Origin: an uncultured Erysipelotrichaceae bacterium | GTDB taxonomy: Bacteria > Bacillota_I > Bacilli_A > Erysipelotrichales > Erysipelotrichaceae | DNA length: 55,563 bases | Direction: 5' to 3' | NCBI GenBank assembly: GCA_902761625.1 | Contig: CACWLH010000025.1 | Span: forward strand, 1-55,563 | In this document: piece after piece, positions 46,116-54,937 of the stretch | Numbering within the stretch: the stretch's first letter is position 1 | Layout: each line of letters opens with the position of its first letter | Position numbers and translations under genes: made by a program | Notes under the pieces: generated by a model | What the model saw: only the letters and a program-made list of their open reading frames with translations | Told to the model about the DNA's origin: nothing | Database searches by the model: none

Positions 46116-46730
46116 ATGCTGAAAATCGGTGTGACCGGCACCATCGCGGCCGGAAAGACATCTGTATCGATATTGCTGAAACGGCGCGGTTTCGCGGTTT
46201 TCAACAGCGATCAATATGCGAAGATGGCCACCCATCATACCAATCCGTGTTTTGCGAAGATCGTCGAAGCGTTCGGTGAAGATCTGATTGATGAGGATGG
46301 CAACATCGATCGTCAGAAGCTGGCTGATCTGATCTTTCACGATGAGACAGCCAGACGGAAGCTCAATGGCATTGTCCATCCGTATGTGAAGGAAGGATTG
46401 CTGAAATTCTTTGAACGCAATGCTGAACAGCCGGCCGTATTTGCCGAAGTTCCGCTTCTTTTTGAGGCGGGATGGCAGGAACTGTTTGACCATACACTGG
46501 TCATCACCTGTGAAAGAAAGACGGCAGTTGAACGTATGATGAGAGACCGTGATTACAGTGAAGAAGAAGCCAACGCACGCTATGACAGCCAGATTGACAG
46601 GGAAAAGCAGATTTCCATGGCTGATCATGTGATTTATAACGATGGCACTTTGAGTGATCTGGATCATTCTGTTAATCTGTATATAAGAGATCTGAGAAAG
46701 GAGATCCGCCATGGAAATCAAAGCCTCTGA
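46116..46730 (+). CDS. coaE: Dephospho-CoA kinase
   Basis: 204 residues. The last step of coenzyme A synthesis. P-loop GVTGTIAAGKTS at residues 5-16. AGWQELFDHTLVITCERKTAVERMMRDRDYSEEEANAR is the LID region, followed by ADHVIYNDGTLSDL. AAGGAGG precedes the start. It overlaps the dnaB-like gene by 20 bases. The step before it (coaD) is at 54938 in the same window. Confidence 0.95.
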   Translation: MLKIGVTGTIAAGKTSVSILLKRRGFAVFNSDQYAKMATHHTNPCFAKIVEAFGEDLIDEDGNIDRQKLADLIFHDETARRKLNGIVHPYVKEGLLKFFERNAEQPAVFAEVPLLFEAGWQELFDHTLVITCERKTAVERMMRDRDYSEEEANARYDSQIDREKQISMADHVIYNDGTLSDLDHSVNLYIRDLRKEIRHGNQSL

Positions 46731-47907
46731 CACTTACAGATGCGAACTGACCGGCGGACTTTCCTTTGAAAGCATTGTTTCTTTGATGGAGCTTTATCAG
46801 CCATTGATCAGCGCCCAGGCGGCGGTTGTATATATGACACTTGCGGCTGAGGCATCCAGTCTGCGCACCCAGCAGTCGCACAGCCGTCTGTTTGCGCTTT
46901 GCGGAATTGATCCTCTGACCTTTGACCGTGCGATGGCTAAGCTTGAAGAGTATATGCTGGTAAGGATTTACCGCAAGGAAAGTGAAAACAGATCCAATTA
47001 TATTTACATCCTGAATCCGCCGATGAGCGCCAGAAGCTTTACCAACAGCGCCATCTTCATGAACCGCTATATGAATGCCATGGGCAGCAAGCAGATGGAA
47101 ACAACGCTTTCCAAACTCAGCAGCGATACGCTTTCCACCCAGGGCTATCAGGATATCACCCGTACCGTGGTGCATACCGCCACCCGCAAAGAGGAGGAAG
47201 ACCTCAGCTATACAAAGGTGAAGCCGCGCTACCGGTTCAGTGTGGACGATACGACGATCAACTTTGATTATGAGAAATTCATTGCCTCAACCAGTCCGCT
47301 TGTTTATCCGGTGGAATTGAGGACAACCGAGAATCTTTCGCTGATCGGCAAACTGGCCACTGTATACGGACTGAGTCCGGATCAGATGCGGATTCTTGTG
47401 AGCAGGTGCGTGTCGCTGAGCACCATGGAATTCAACGCGGACAGACTGAAGATCCTGGCTGCCCGCACCGAAGGGGAAGTCACCAAAGCGGCTGATATCT
47501 ACAGCCTTTCACCGGTATCCTTTCTGCAGGCAAAGCAGAACGGCGCCCAGGTAACCCCCACTGACAAAAAGATGATCGAACATCTCGCCATGGACATGCA
47601 CTTTTCCAACGAGGTGATCAATGTCATGCTGGAATATATTCTCTCGGTCAGCTCAAACCGGCTCAATCCGAAATTCGTTGACATGGTCGCGGCGGAATGG
47701 GCGAGGGATGGCATCGAGACGAAGGAACAGGCATTGCTGGAAGCGAAGAAGCAGATCCGCAAGACCAGTTCCCAGAAAACAAATATCAGGATTGATATGC
47801 CGGAATATATCCGCCAGCAGCAGGAAGGAAATCTTCCCAAATCGAAAAAAGCCACAGAGGAAACACTCAATGCGGTCAGAGAGCTGCAGAATAAGATGAA
47901 GGACTGA
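46711..47907 (+). CDS. dnaB: Replication initiation and membrane attachment protein DnaB (Bacillus type)
   Basis: 398 residues. In Bacillus this is a DnaD-like primosome protein that helps load the replicative helicase at the origin, not the helicase itself. The N-terminal winged-helix part holds LSFESIVSLMELYQPLISAQAAVVYMTL. The C-terminal DnaD-like domain has KKMIEHLAMDMHFSNEVINVMLEYILSVSSNRLNPKFVDMVAAEWARDGI, carrying the YxxxIxxxW-like pattern. AAAGGAG precedes the start within coaE. It precedes dnaI by four bases. nrdR, found between coaE and dnaB in Bacillus, is absent. Confidence 0.92.
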   Translation: MEIKASDTYRCELTGGLSFESIVSLMELYQPLISAQAAVVYMTLAAEASSLRTQQSHSRLFALCGIDPLTFDRAMAKLEEYMLVRIYRKESENRSNYIYILNPPMSARSFTNSAIFMNRYMNAMGSKQMETTLSKLSSDTLSTQGYQDITRTVVHTATRKEEEDLSYTKVKPRYRFSVDDTTINFDYEKFIASTSPLVYPVELRTTENLSLIGKLATVYGLSPDQMRILVSRCVSLSTMEFNADRLKILAARTEGEVTKAADIYSLSPVSFLQAKQNGAQVTPTDKKMIEHLAMDMHFSNEVINVMLEYILSVSSNRLNPKFVDMVAAEWARDGIETKEQALLEAKKQIRKTSSQKTNIRIDMPEYIRQQQEGNLPKSKKATEETLNAVRELQNKMKD

Positions 47908-47911
47908 CAGT

Positions 47912-48826
47912 ATGGAAAAGCCATCATTTGATGAGATCAGGACAACGGACAAACAAAAACAGGATACCGAACGGCTGATCGCGCAGCTGCGTGAGAATCC
48001 GGCCATTCAATATCTTTTCAGACGCAATGAAATTCCTGAAAAATATCTGGAAATCTCACCCTGGCGCTTAAGACAGTGGCTGATTGATTTCAATCCTTGC
48101 CAGGGCTGCAAAGGGCTGGAAAGATGCACCCAGAAACAGAAAGGGTATTTCAATAACCTGACTTATGACGGTATACTGAAAAATGAGATAACCCCATGCC
48201 GTTATATGAAGGCGGAACTCAAGGCGCTCTCCCACAGGGATATGTATATTGTGAGCGATCTGCCGGAAAAACTGCTGAAAGCGAGTTTCCGCACCATTGA
48301 GACAGCAACGGAGGAAGAGGATTATCTTCTCATACTGCATCAGGCGATGCAGCTGTCCAATGAATACAGAAGCTTCTATCTGCACGGCACAATGGGCAGC
48401 GGCAAAACCTATCTGGCTGCCTGCGCATGCAATGAACATGCCCGCAACGGTGAAAAGGTCGCCTTTGTGCATTATCCGACTTTCTGCACCCGCATGGCAT
48501 CGATGTATACCAGCGGCGAATACCGCGATGAGATCAAGCGCATGCAGTATGCGGAGTTTGCGGTGATCGATGATATCGGGGCGGAAAGCGTGACCGAATG
48601 GAACCGGGATTCAGTATTATTGCCGATCCTGAATGCACGCTATGAAGCAAATCTGCCGACCTGGTTCACATCCAACTGCGATATCGCAAGTCTCAGGATT
48701 CATTATTCATTCTCCAGCCGCGGCAAACAGGAAGAACTCAAAGCGGCCAGAATCATCGAGCGGATCACCAGTATGTGCACGGTTGCCGTGCTGACCGGCG
48801 ATGACCGCAGAGTCAAAGGAAAATAA
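47912..48826 (+). CDS. dnaI: Primosomal helicase loader DnaI
   Basis: 304 residues. It loads the replicative helicase with DnaB/DnaD. The N-terminal helicase-binding domain carries a zinc site CQGCKGLERC followed by a Cys in TPCRYM. The AAA+ domain has P-loop HGTMGSGKTYLA (about 160-171), Walker B FAVIDDIGAESV and sensor 1 region TWFTSNCDI. Arg finger region AARIIERI is near the end. It is the last gene of the run that starts with the AI-2E-type gene. Confidence 0.95.
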   Translation: MEKPSFDEIRTTDKQKQDTERLIAQLRENPAIQYLFRRNEIPEKYLEISPWRLRQWLIDFNPCQGCKGLERCTQKQKGYFNNLTYDGILKNEITPCRYMKAELKALSHRDMYIVSDLPEKLLKASFRTIETATEEEDYLLILHQAMQLSNEYRSFYLHGTMGSGKTYLAACACNEHARNGEKVAFVHYPTFCTRMASMYTSGEYRDEIKRMQYAEFAVIDDIGAESVTEWNRDSVLLPILNARYEANLPTWFTSNCDIASLRIHYSFSSRGKQEELKAARIIERITSMCTVAVLTGDDRRVKGK

Positions 48827-48843
48827 CAGCACTTCAGCTGAAT

Positions 48844-48849
48844 TATAAT
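48844..48849 (+). promoter_or_regulatory. -10 box before pfkA
   Basis: Perfect TATAAT 21 bases before the ATG; no TGn extension or good -35 seen. Confidence 0.45.
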
Positions 48850-48870
48850 CACACAATCATGGAGGAAAGT

Positions 48871-49833
48871 ATGGTTAGAAAGATTGGTGTATTAACTTCG
48901 GGCGGCGATGCGCCGGGTATGAACGCGGCAATCCGTGCCGTTACCAGAATCGCTCTGAACAACGGTGTTGAGGTGGTCGGCGTCAAGAACGGCTACCGCG
49001 GACTTCTGGAAGAGACATTTATTCCGATGGAAAGAAGCTCCGTTTCGGATATTCTTGATCGTGGCGGCACATTCCTCGGATCGGCAAGACTTCCTGAATT
49101 CAAAGAGAATGAGATCCAGGATCAGTGTGTCAAGCACATGCACAGAGCAGGCATTGATGCGCTTGTTGTCATTGGCGGAGACGGCTCCTACCGCGGAGCG
49201 CTGGCTCTGACAAAGAAGGGAATCAACTGCATCGGTCTGCCGGGCACCATCGACAATGACATCCCGGGAACCGATCTGACAATCGGTTTTGACACAGCAT
49301 TGCGCACATGCGTTGAAAACGTGGACAAACTGCGTGATACCTCAAGCTCGCATCATCGCTGCTCAATCGTTGAGGTTATGGGCAACCATTGCGGCGACCT
49401 TGCACTTTACACGGCGATTTCATGCGGCGCTGAAATGGTGATCACTCCGGAAACCGGATATGATGAGATTGAAGTGCTTGAACGTCTGAGATATCTTGGC
49501 AACGCGGTCAGAAAGAACCATGCGATCGTGATCATTTCCGAAAAGATCACCGATGTTGAGGCACTGGCCAAGAAAGTATCCCAGCATACCGAATTCAGCG
49601 GCAGAGCGACCGTTCTCGGCCATATCCAGAGAGGCGGCAGCCCGACTCCGAGCGACCGTATGCTGGCCAGCCGCATGGGTGAAAAAGCGGTGGATCTGCT
49701 GATGGAAGGCATCGGCGGACAGTGTGTCGGCATCATTGACAACAGCCTTACCAGCATGCCGATCCAGGAAGCGCTGGAAAGACCGAAGTCAAGCCGCAAG
49801 CATCTGTACAGACTGTTTGACCGTCTTGTTTAA
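48871..49833 (+). CDS. pfkA: 6-phosphofructokinase, ATP-dependent
   Basis: 320 residues from ATG 48871, which has GGAGG five bases before; an ATG at 48859 overlaps that site. It phosphorylates fructose 6-phosphate in glycolysis. GVLTSGGDAPGMNAAIRAV at 5-23 binds ATP. VIGGDGSYRGA near 102 and GLPGTIDNDIPGTDLTIGFDTAL near 122-144 hold the catalytic Asp. EVMGNHCGDLALYTAI and GHIQRGGSPTPSDR follow. The GGDGS pattern indicates ATP rather than pyrophosphate as donor. Confidence 0.97.
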   Translation: MVRKIGVLTSGGDAPGMNAAIRAVTRIALNNGVEVVGVKNGYRGLLEETFIPMERSSVSDILDRGGTFLGSARLPEFKENEIQDQCVKHMHRAGIDALVVIGGDGSYRGALALTKKGINCIGLPGTIDNDIPGTDLTIGFDTALRTCVENVDKLRDTSSSHHRCSIVEVMGNHCGDLALYTAISCGAEMVITPETGYDEIEVLERLRYLGNAVRKNHAIVIISEKITDVEALAKKVSQHTEFSGRATVLGHIQRGGSPTPSDRMLASRMGEKAVDLLMEGIGGQCVGIIDNSLTSMPIQEALERPKSSRKHLYRLFDRLV

Positions 49834-49856
49834 TCCGCAGTAAACAGGGAGGAAAT

Positions 49857-50486
49857 ATGGCAGAAGTCAGAATTGAATCCTACGGTCATTCCTGTTACCG
49901 GATCACATACGCCGGAAAAAGCGCGGTTTTGGATCCGTATGAAAATGGCAGTGTTCCCGGACTGAGACTTCCCGAAAACATCACAGCGGACTGTGTGTAT
50001 TGTTCCCATGGACATGGGGATCATAACGCGGCCCATCTGATCCGCACCGCCCAGCCTGAGACAGACTGTTTCAGGGCGGAATTCATCACTGTACCCCATG
50101 ATGACGCTGAAGGCGCCTTAAGGGGAATGAACCGGGTCACTTTCCTGCATGCCGGAAACTGCCGGATTGTCCATATGGGCGATATCGGCAGAATGCCCAC
50201 AGAAGCGGAATATCAGCTTCTTTCAAATGTTGAGGTATTGCTGATACCGGTAGGCGGACATTATACAATCGATGCCGCTCAGGCTGCTGAGATCATCGCA
50301 AAGACCTCACCGAAACTGACTGTCCTCATGCATTACCGCAAGGCGGACAGGGGATATGACGTGATTGCGGATATCAATGATGTGAAAAAGGAATTCCCGT
50401 CTCTCAAGGAACTGGATGAGACATGCATCTGCTTTGATGAGAATGAGGTTCCGGAAGAAATCATCACCCTTGAACCTGTTCAGTAA
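49857..50486 (+). CDS. MBL-fold metal-dependent hydrolase
   Basis: 209 residues of the UPF0173/UlaG-like branch. The metal-binding HGHGDHN is at about 51-57. IESYGHSCYRITYAGKSAVLDPY opens the fold. FLHAGNCRIVHMGDIG and EVLLIPVGGHYTIDA follow, with a late His in LTVLMHYRK. GGAGG precedes the start. Located 23 bases after pfkA, so likely cotranscribed. Substrate unknown. Confidence 0.88.
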   Translation: MAEVRIESYGHSCYRITYAGKSAVLDPYENGSVPGLRLPENITADCVYCSHGHGDHNAAHLIRTAQPETDCFRAEFITVPHDDAEGALRGMNRVTFLHAGNCRIVHMGDIGRMPTEAEYQLLSNVEVLLIPVGGHYTIDAAQAAEIIAKTSPKLTVLMHYRKADRGYDVIADINDVKKEFPSLKELDETCICFDENEVPEEIITLEPVQ

Positions 50487-50508
50487 CGATTCAAAAATAC
50501 ATAAAGAT

Positions 50509-50532
50509 AAGACCTGCCGGCCGGCAGGTCTT
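50509..50532. terminator. Perfect 24-base palindrome between convergent genes
   Basis: AAGACCTGCCGG / CCGGCAGGTCTT with no spacer. In RNA the centre must open to a loop, leaving about ten pairs. AT-rich tails on both sides suit a bidirectional terminator for the MBL and RNase J genes. Confidence 0.75.
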
Positions 50533-50539
50533 CGTATGT

Positions 50540-52366
50540 TTACTGGGATGTTCTTCTTCCGCGTCCCGGAGTTCTTCCGCGTTCCGCTGATTTTGCCATG
50601 ATTTCGGCAATGGCGGCTTTCTGGTTGAGAATGACTGGAATGACGATCGGGTTGCGGTTGGTGCGCTGGAAGAGGAACGGCTCAAGGGAGGAGCGGATGC
50701 AGTTTTTGAGTTCACCGAAGGTGGTTCTCTGCTGCATCTTTTTCTTCAGCGAATCATATACGATGAGTTCCGCTTCTTTCAGAAGGGTCTGGGAATCCTT
50801 GATGAAGACGAAGCCGCGGGACACAATCGAAGGTCTGCAGAGAATCTTGTTATATCTGGAATCGATCGTGACAATCACCGCGACCAGTCCGTTTTCAGCC
50901 AGAATCTTTCTGTCCTTGATGACGCTGGTGGAAAGACCGGAGGCGTCGTTGCCGTCGACATAGATGGCATCGGTCTGCACTCTTTCGTTGGCGATGAAGC
51001 ATTCCTCATTTCTCAATACGACAATGTCGCCGTTGGAACAGATCAGGCAGTGATCCGGTTCAATGCCGGTCAGCTGAGCGGTCTGTGAATGCTGGATGAG
51101 CATCTTGTATTCGCCATGGTTGGGCATGAAATACTTCGGCTTGATCAGATTGAGCATGAGCTTCTGCTCTTCCTGAGGCGCATGTCCGGTTGTATGGAAG
51201 GAGGTCAGCGGCGAGTTGGTGACAACATTGGCGCCGACTCTGGTCAGCTGGTTGATGACACCGCCGACCGATACACCGTTGCCCGGAATCGGGTTGGAAG
51301 AGAACAGAACCGTATCACCGGGAATAATCTTGATGAAGCGGTGGGTTCCGTTTGCAATTCTGCTCAGAGCTGCCATCGGTTCACCCTGGCTGCCGGTGCA
51401 TACAATGCAGATGCGGTTGGGCGGAAGGGTATTGAGCTCATTGCCGCTGATGAAGGAGCTGTCAGGAATATTGATGACTCCGTTCTTTCTGGCAATATCG
51501 CATACATTCTCCATGGACCGGCCGAATACGGCGACCTTTCTGCCGCAGGATACGGCAGCTTCGAGAATCTGATTGAGACGAAGAACGTTTGATGCGAAGG
51601 TGGAGACAAGCAGTCTGCCCGGTGTCTTGCGCATCTGTTCATTGATGGCCAGGGCAACCTGGCGCTCGGAAATCGAGAAGCCCGGAACGGATGAGTTGGT
51701 TGAATCACTCATCAGCAGGGTGACACCTGCCTGACCCATGAAGGCCATTTTCTGATAATCGGAATTGCGTCCGACCGGAGTCAGGTCAAATTTGAAGTCG
51801 CCGGTTTCCACGATGCGGCCGTTGGGGGTGTTGATCAATACACCCAGTGAGTCCGGAATGGAATGCACGGTATCGAAGAAACCGATGTTGAAGTGTTCGG
51901 TTCTGACACGGCTGTCCGAATTGATTTCAATGACCTTGCACTGTCTGGAAAGACGGTTTTCTTCAAGCTTCTTTTCAATCAGCGCTTTGGCAAAGCGCGG
52001 GGCGTAAATCTCTTTCAGACGGACAGAGCGCAGAAAGAAGGGAATTCCGCCGATATGGTCCTCATGACCATGGGTAATGATCAGAGCTTTGACTTTTTCA
52101 TGATTTTTGACGAGATAAGAGTAATCGGGTATGACATAGTCCACTCCGAGCAGGTCGCCTTCGGGAAACATGACACCGCAGTCGACGATGACAATCTCAT
52201 TGTCATGCTCGAAACAGTACATGTTCTTTCCGATTTCGCCAAGCCCTCCCAGAGCATATACAAGCGTGTCGGTTTTATGATCAATCATGCCGGCATTAAA
52301 TGAGTCGGCAACTTCAGAATAACGGACAGTCTGCCCGGCTCTTCTTGCATTATTAAATTCAGACAT
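50540..52366 (-). CDS. rnjA: Ribonuclease J
   Basis: 608 residues. RNase J has 5'-3' exo- and endonuclease activity in mRNA decay and rRNA maturation. The beta-lactamase core has ALGGLGEIGKNMY, VDCGVMFP and the metal motif THGHEDHIGG. The beta-CASP part has MSDSTNSSVPG, VSTFASNVLR and STGSQGEP-like CTGSQGEPMAAL. THRF..IIPGDTVLFSSNPIPGN and HTTGHAPQEE also match. A C-terminal domain ends in a basic GRGRRTSQ. About 30 extra residues precede the core. rnjA versus rnjB cannot be settled. GAGGTAAA precedes the start. Confidence 0.93.
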   Translation of the reverse strand: MSEFNNARRAGQTVRYSEVADSFNAGMIDHKTDTLVYALGGLGEIGKNMYCFEHDNEIVIVDCGVMFPEGDLLGVDYVIPDYSYLVKNHEKVKALIITHGHEDHIGGIPFFLRSVRLKEIYAPRFAKALIEKKLEENRLSRQCKVIEINSDSRVRTEHFNIGFFDTVHSIPDSLGVLINTPNGRIVETGDFKFDLTPVGRNSDYQKMAFMGQAGVTLLMSDSTNSSVPGFSISERQVALAINEQMRKTPGRLLVSTFASNVLRLNQILEAAVSCGRKVAVFGRSMENVCDIARKNGVINIPDSSFISGNELNTLPPNRICIVCTGSQGEPMAALSRIANGTHRFIKIIPGDTVLFSSNPIPGNGVSVGGVINQLTRVGANVVTNSPLTSFHTTGHAPQEEQKLMLNLIKPKYFMPNHGEYKMLIQHSQTAQLTGIEPDHCLICSNGDIVVLRNEECFIANERVQTDAIYVDGNDASGLSTSVIKDRKILAENGLVAVIVTIDSRYNKILCRPSIVSRGFVFIKDSQTLLKEAELIVYDSLKKKMQQRTTFGELKNCIRSSLEPFLFQRTNRNPIVIPVILNQKAAIAEIMAKSAERGRTPGRGRRTSQ

Positions 52367-52411
52367 TATGGAATTTACCTCATTTCTGTGAGCGTTTGGA
52401 TTCTTTTACGT

Positions 52412-52440
52412 ATTATAGCATAAGAAATGCCCGATTTCAC
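52412..52440 (-). promoter_or_regulatory. RNase J promoter nested in the def terminator
   Basis: Minus strand: GTGAAA (52435-52440), 17 bases, TATAAT (52412-52417) with TGC extension. The -35 lies in the loop of the def terminator and the -10 just after its T-rich tail. Confidence 0.65.
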
Positions 52441-52451
52441 GGGATCGGGCA
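52421..52451 (-). terminator. Intrinsic terminator after def
   Basis: Minus strand TGCCCGAT / ATCGGGCA stem with an 8-base loop and TTTCTTA tail. Confidence 0.8.
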
Positions 52452-52452
52452 A

Positions 52453-53019
52453 TTAAATCTCAATGGCGCCGGGCACTTCCTTGAACGGGTCTTTCGGATC
52501 GATATGATCGTAGAAGAGCTTGCCTTTGAAGTGGTCCAGTTCATGCTGCAGGACAATGGCGAGATAGCCGGCAGCCTTGATTTCAATATTCTGGTCTCTG
52601 AGCAGGTCATAGGCTCTGACCTTGACGCGTGCGCTTCTGACCACATGGCCTTTATGGTCTTCGGCAACCGAGAGACATCCTTCCCCGGCGGAAAGATATG
52701 CTTTCTGAATGGAGGAAGAGACAATTTTCGGATTCACCAGCATGAATTCATAACGGATCGGATTGCCGTTCTTATCCTGATCATCGACGACAACCGCAGT
52801 CATTTTCTTGGGAACTCCGACCTGGATCGCACTGATTCCCACAGCAGGGCGCAGATTGAATTTCTCGGCTTTCTCCTCATCGGTGGAATCGATGACATAT
52901 TGATACATATCTCTTAAAAGGGCTTCATCTTCAGCTGAAAGCGGAAGGGAAACATCTTCTGAAATCTGGCGGATTCTTTCATCCGTATCTTTAATGATTG
53001 TGTCATTGTTGATTAACAT
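52453..53019 (-). CDS. def: Peptide deformylase
   Basis: 188 residues from ATG 53019, which has GAGGTAAAG upstream; a longer frame has no such site. It removes the formyl group from new proteins. The three metal-site motifs are GISAIQVGVP (motif 1, with Ser in place of the usual Ala), EGCLSV (metal Cys) and QHELDHFKG (HExxH). The length and the insert around residues 85-100 fit type 2 enzymes of Gram-positive bacteria. Confidence 0.95.
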   Translation of the reverse strand: MLINNDTIIKDTDERIRQISEDVSLPLSAEDEALLRDMYQYVIDSTDEEKAEKFNLRPAVGISAIQVGVPKKMTAVVVDDQDKNGNPIRYEFMLVNPKIVSSSIQKAYLSAGEGCLSVAEDHKGHVVRSARVKVRAYDLLRDQNIEIKAAGYLAIVLQHELDHFKGKLFYDHIDPKDPFKEVPGAIEI

Positions 53020-53126
53020 TGTCTTTACCTCGCGGATATTGTAAGCAGATTCCATGCCTTTGTCAAAGCCTTCCTTATATATAAGCAAATTCCGGATCAC
53101 TGTTAAGTGAAATCAGTATCGCTGTG

Positions 53127-53135
53127 TGCTAAAAT
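53127..53135 (+). promoter_or_regulatory. Extended -10 promoter at the start of ftsW
   Basis: TGCTAAAAT, with the ATG at 53145 only nine bases on. The transcript would begin within about four bases of the start codon, and there is no Shine-Dalgarno sequence. Predicted leaderless mRNA. Confidence 0.55.
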
Positions 53136-53144
53136 GCATGTGTT

Positions 53145-54386
53145 ATGACTAATGCGAAAACTGTTAAAACTTCAAAGTTCAATTCCGCACTCAGACATCT
53201 GATCCGCAGCTGGCTCATCATGCCCCATGGCTTTGATATCTGGCTTCATCTGGGAATGATCGGTCTGGTTGTGTTCGGCACGGTCATGATCGGCAGCGCT
53301 TCGATGGGAATCGCGACCGGCAATAACCGTTATCTTGCCATCACAATTGTCAAGCAGATCGTCTTCGTCGCAGGCGGCTATCTTCTGATGACCAGGCTTG
53401 CCAACGGCTTCAGTCTGAAAGTGCTCAAATCAAAAGGATTCCCGTCATTTGTCTTTGTGACATGTCTGCTGCTGATTCTGTGTCTTGCCTTTGCGCCGAC
53501 CGGCAATGCGCATGCATGGTTAAGAATTCCGCTGGGCATCACGGATGTCACCATCCAGCCTTCGGAGTTTGCCAAGATCGTGGCAATCCTGACCGTGGCT
53601 GCCTATTGCGGCGATGTGAAAAAGCGCTTTAAAAACTGGTGGCAGATGTGCATGGTTCCGATCGGACTGACGTTTGCGATGTTCTTTATCACACTTGTGC
53701 TGCAGTCGGATTTCGGCAGCGCCCTGGTTATCTTTCTGGTGACCTGCGTGTGTTTCCTGATTCCCGAACATCCCAATATGAGACGTTTCCAGATTGTTCT
53801 GAAGGTTCTGTTCTGGCTCTCCGTTGCCTTTGCGATCTATCTGCTGTCACCGGCTGGCGAACATCTGATTGAAGGAATGAATTTCCTTCAGGATTATCAG
53901 AAGAACCGCTTTCTGACCGCGATCAATCCGTTCGCGGATCAATACGGCACCGGCTATCAGCTGATCAACGGCCTGGTATCATTCGCCACCGGCGGCTGGT
54001 TCGGCGTGGGCTTCGGCGGTTCAGTGCGCAAATACACGCGTTTCCCGGCGGCCAATACCGACTATATTCTCGCGATCGTTGTGGAGGAGCTTGGCTATTT
54101 CGGATTTTTGATGCTGATGGTGCTCTACTGCCTTGTTCTCTTCCGCCTGTTCCGCCATGCAAGAAAGGTCAAGAGTGAAAGGGCGAGAATCATTCTCGTA
54201 GGCACCGCGACCTATCTGCTTGTGCATATGTTCTTCAATATCGGCGGAGTTACGGGACTTGTGCCTCTGACCGGCATTCCGCTGCTGATGATTTCAGCAG
54301 GCGGCTCCTCGACGCTTTCCTTCATGATGTGCGTCGGAATCTCCCAGGCGGTGATCTCCGCCCATGAAAGAGGGGAGATCAAATGA
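53145..54386 (+). CDS. ftsW: SEDS family peptidoglycan polymerase FtsW/RodA
   Basis: 413 residues, about ten membrane spans. SEDS proteins polymerise glycan chains from lipid II with a partner PBP. The conserved HAWLRIPLGITDVTIQPSEFAKI is near residues 123-145, QSDFGSALVIFLV near 187, and YQLINGLVSFATGGWFGVGFGGSVRKYTRFPAANTDYILAIVVEELGYFGF near 270-320, with PLTGIPLLMISAGGSS at the end. The last segments suit FtsW more than RodA, but an assignment needs phylogeny. It overlaps rsmD by four bases. Confidence 0.92.
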   Translation: MTNAKTVKTSKFNSALRHLIRSWLIMPHGFDIWLHLGMIGLVVFGTVMIGSASMGIATGNNRYLAITIVKQIVFVAGGYLLMTRLANGFSLKVLKSKGFPSFVFVTCLLLILCLAFAPTGNAHAWLRIPLGITDVTIQPSEFAKIVAILTVAAYCGDVKKRFKNWWQMCMVPIGLTFAMFFITLVLQSDFGSALVIFLVTCVCFLIPEHPNMRRFQIVLKVLFWLSVAFAIYLLSPAGEHLIEGMNFLQDYQKNRFLTAINPFADQYGTGYQLINGLVSFATGGWFGVGFGGSVRKYTRFPAANTDYILAIVVEELGYFGFLMLMVLYCLVLFRLFRHARKVKSERARIILVGTATYLLVHMFFNIGGVTGLVPLTGIPLLMISAGGSSTLSFMMCVGISQAVISAHERGEIK

Positions 54387-54934
54387 GAATCATCGCCGGA
54401 GAATTCCGCAGCCGACGCATCGAAGCGCCTGCAGGAATGTCCACAAGACCGACTCTGGACAAAGTCCGTGAAGCGGTGTTTTCTTCCCTTGGCGGCTCGT
54501 TTGAGGGCGGCAATATGCTCGATCTTTACGCGGGCAGCGGCGCCAACGGTCTTGAAGCTCTTTCAAGAGGAATGGATCTTGCGGTGTTTGTCGATAATGA
54601 CCGCAGGGCTGTGAGCGCGATCCGCAAAAATATTGATTCGCTCAATGTGAAGCAGCGCACACGGATATTGTCCTGCACGGATCTCAAGGCGCTTGCCATC
54701 CTGAAAGAGGAAGGCATGACATTCTCTCTTATTTATATGGATCCGCCTTATGCGAAACAGAAAAACCGCGAAATCCTGAGCCTGATCAGTGATTACGGAC
54801 TGATCGAAAAGGACGGAATGGTATTGATTGAATCGGTGAAGGAAGATGAATTCCATGAGGAATATGAACAGCTTCAGTTTGAAAAAGACAGGATATACGG
54901 TATCAGCCGTATCACCTGGTACAGGGGAAAATAG
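54383..54934 (+). CDS. rsmD: 16S rRNA (guanine-966-N2)-methyltransferase
   Basis: 183 residues. N-terminal RIIAGEFRSRRIEAPAGMSTRPTLDKVREAVFSSL is the RsmD signature. The SAM-binding LDLYAGSGANGLEALSRG is near residues 47-64, and the catalytic MDPPY near 118. Methylates G966 of 16S rRNA. Overlaps ftsW by ATGA and precedes coaD by three bases; rsmD-coaD is a common pair. Confidence 0.95.
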   Translation: MRIIAGEFRSRRIEAPAGMSTRPTLDKVREAVFSSLGGSFEGGNMLDLYAGSGANGLEALSRGMDLAVFVDNDRRAVSAIRKNIDSLNVKQRTRILSCTDLKALAILKEEGMTFSLIYMDPPYAKQKNREILSLISDYGLIEKDGMVLIESVKEDEFHEEYEQLQFEKDRIYGISRITWYRGK

Positions 54935-54937
54935 AAT

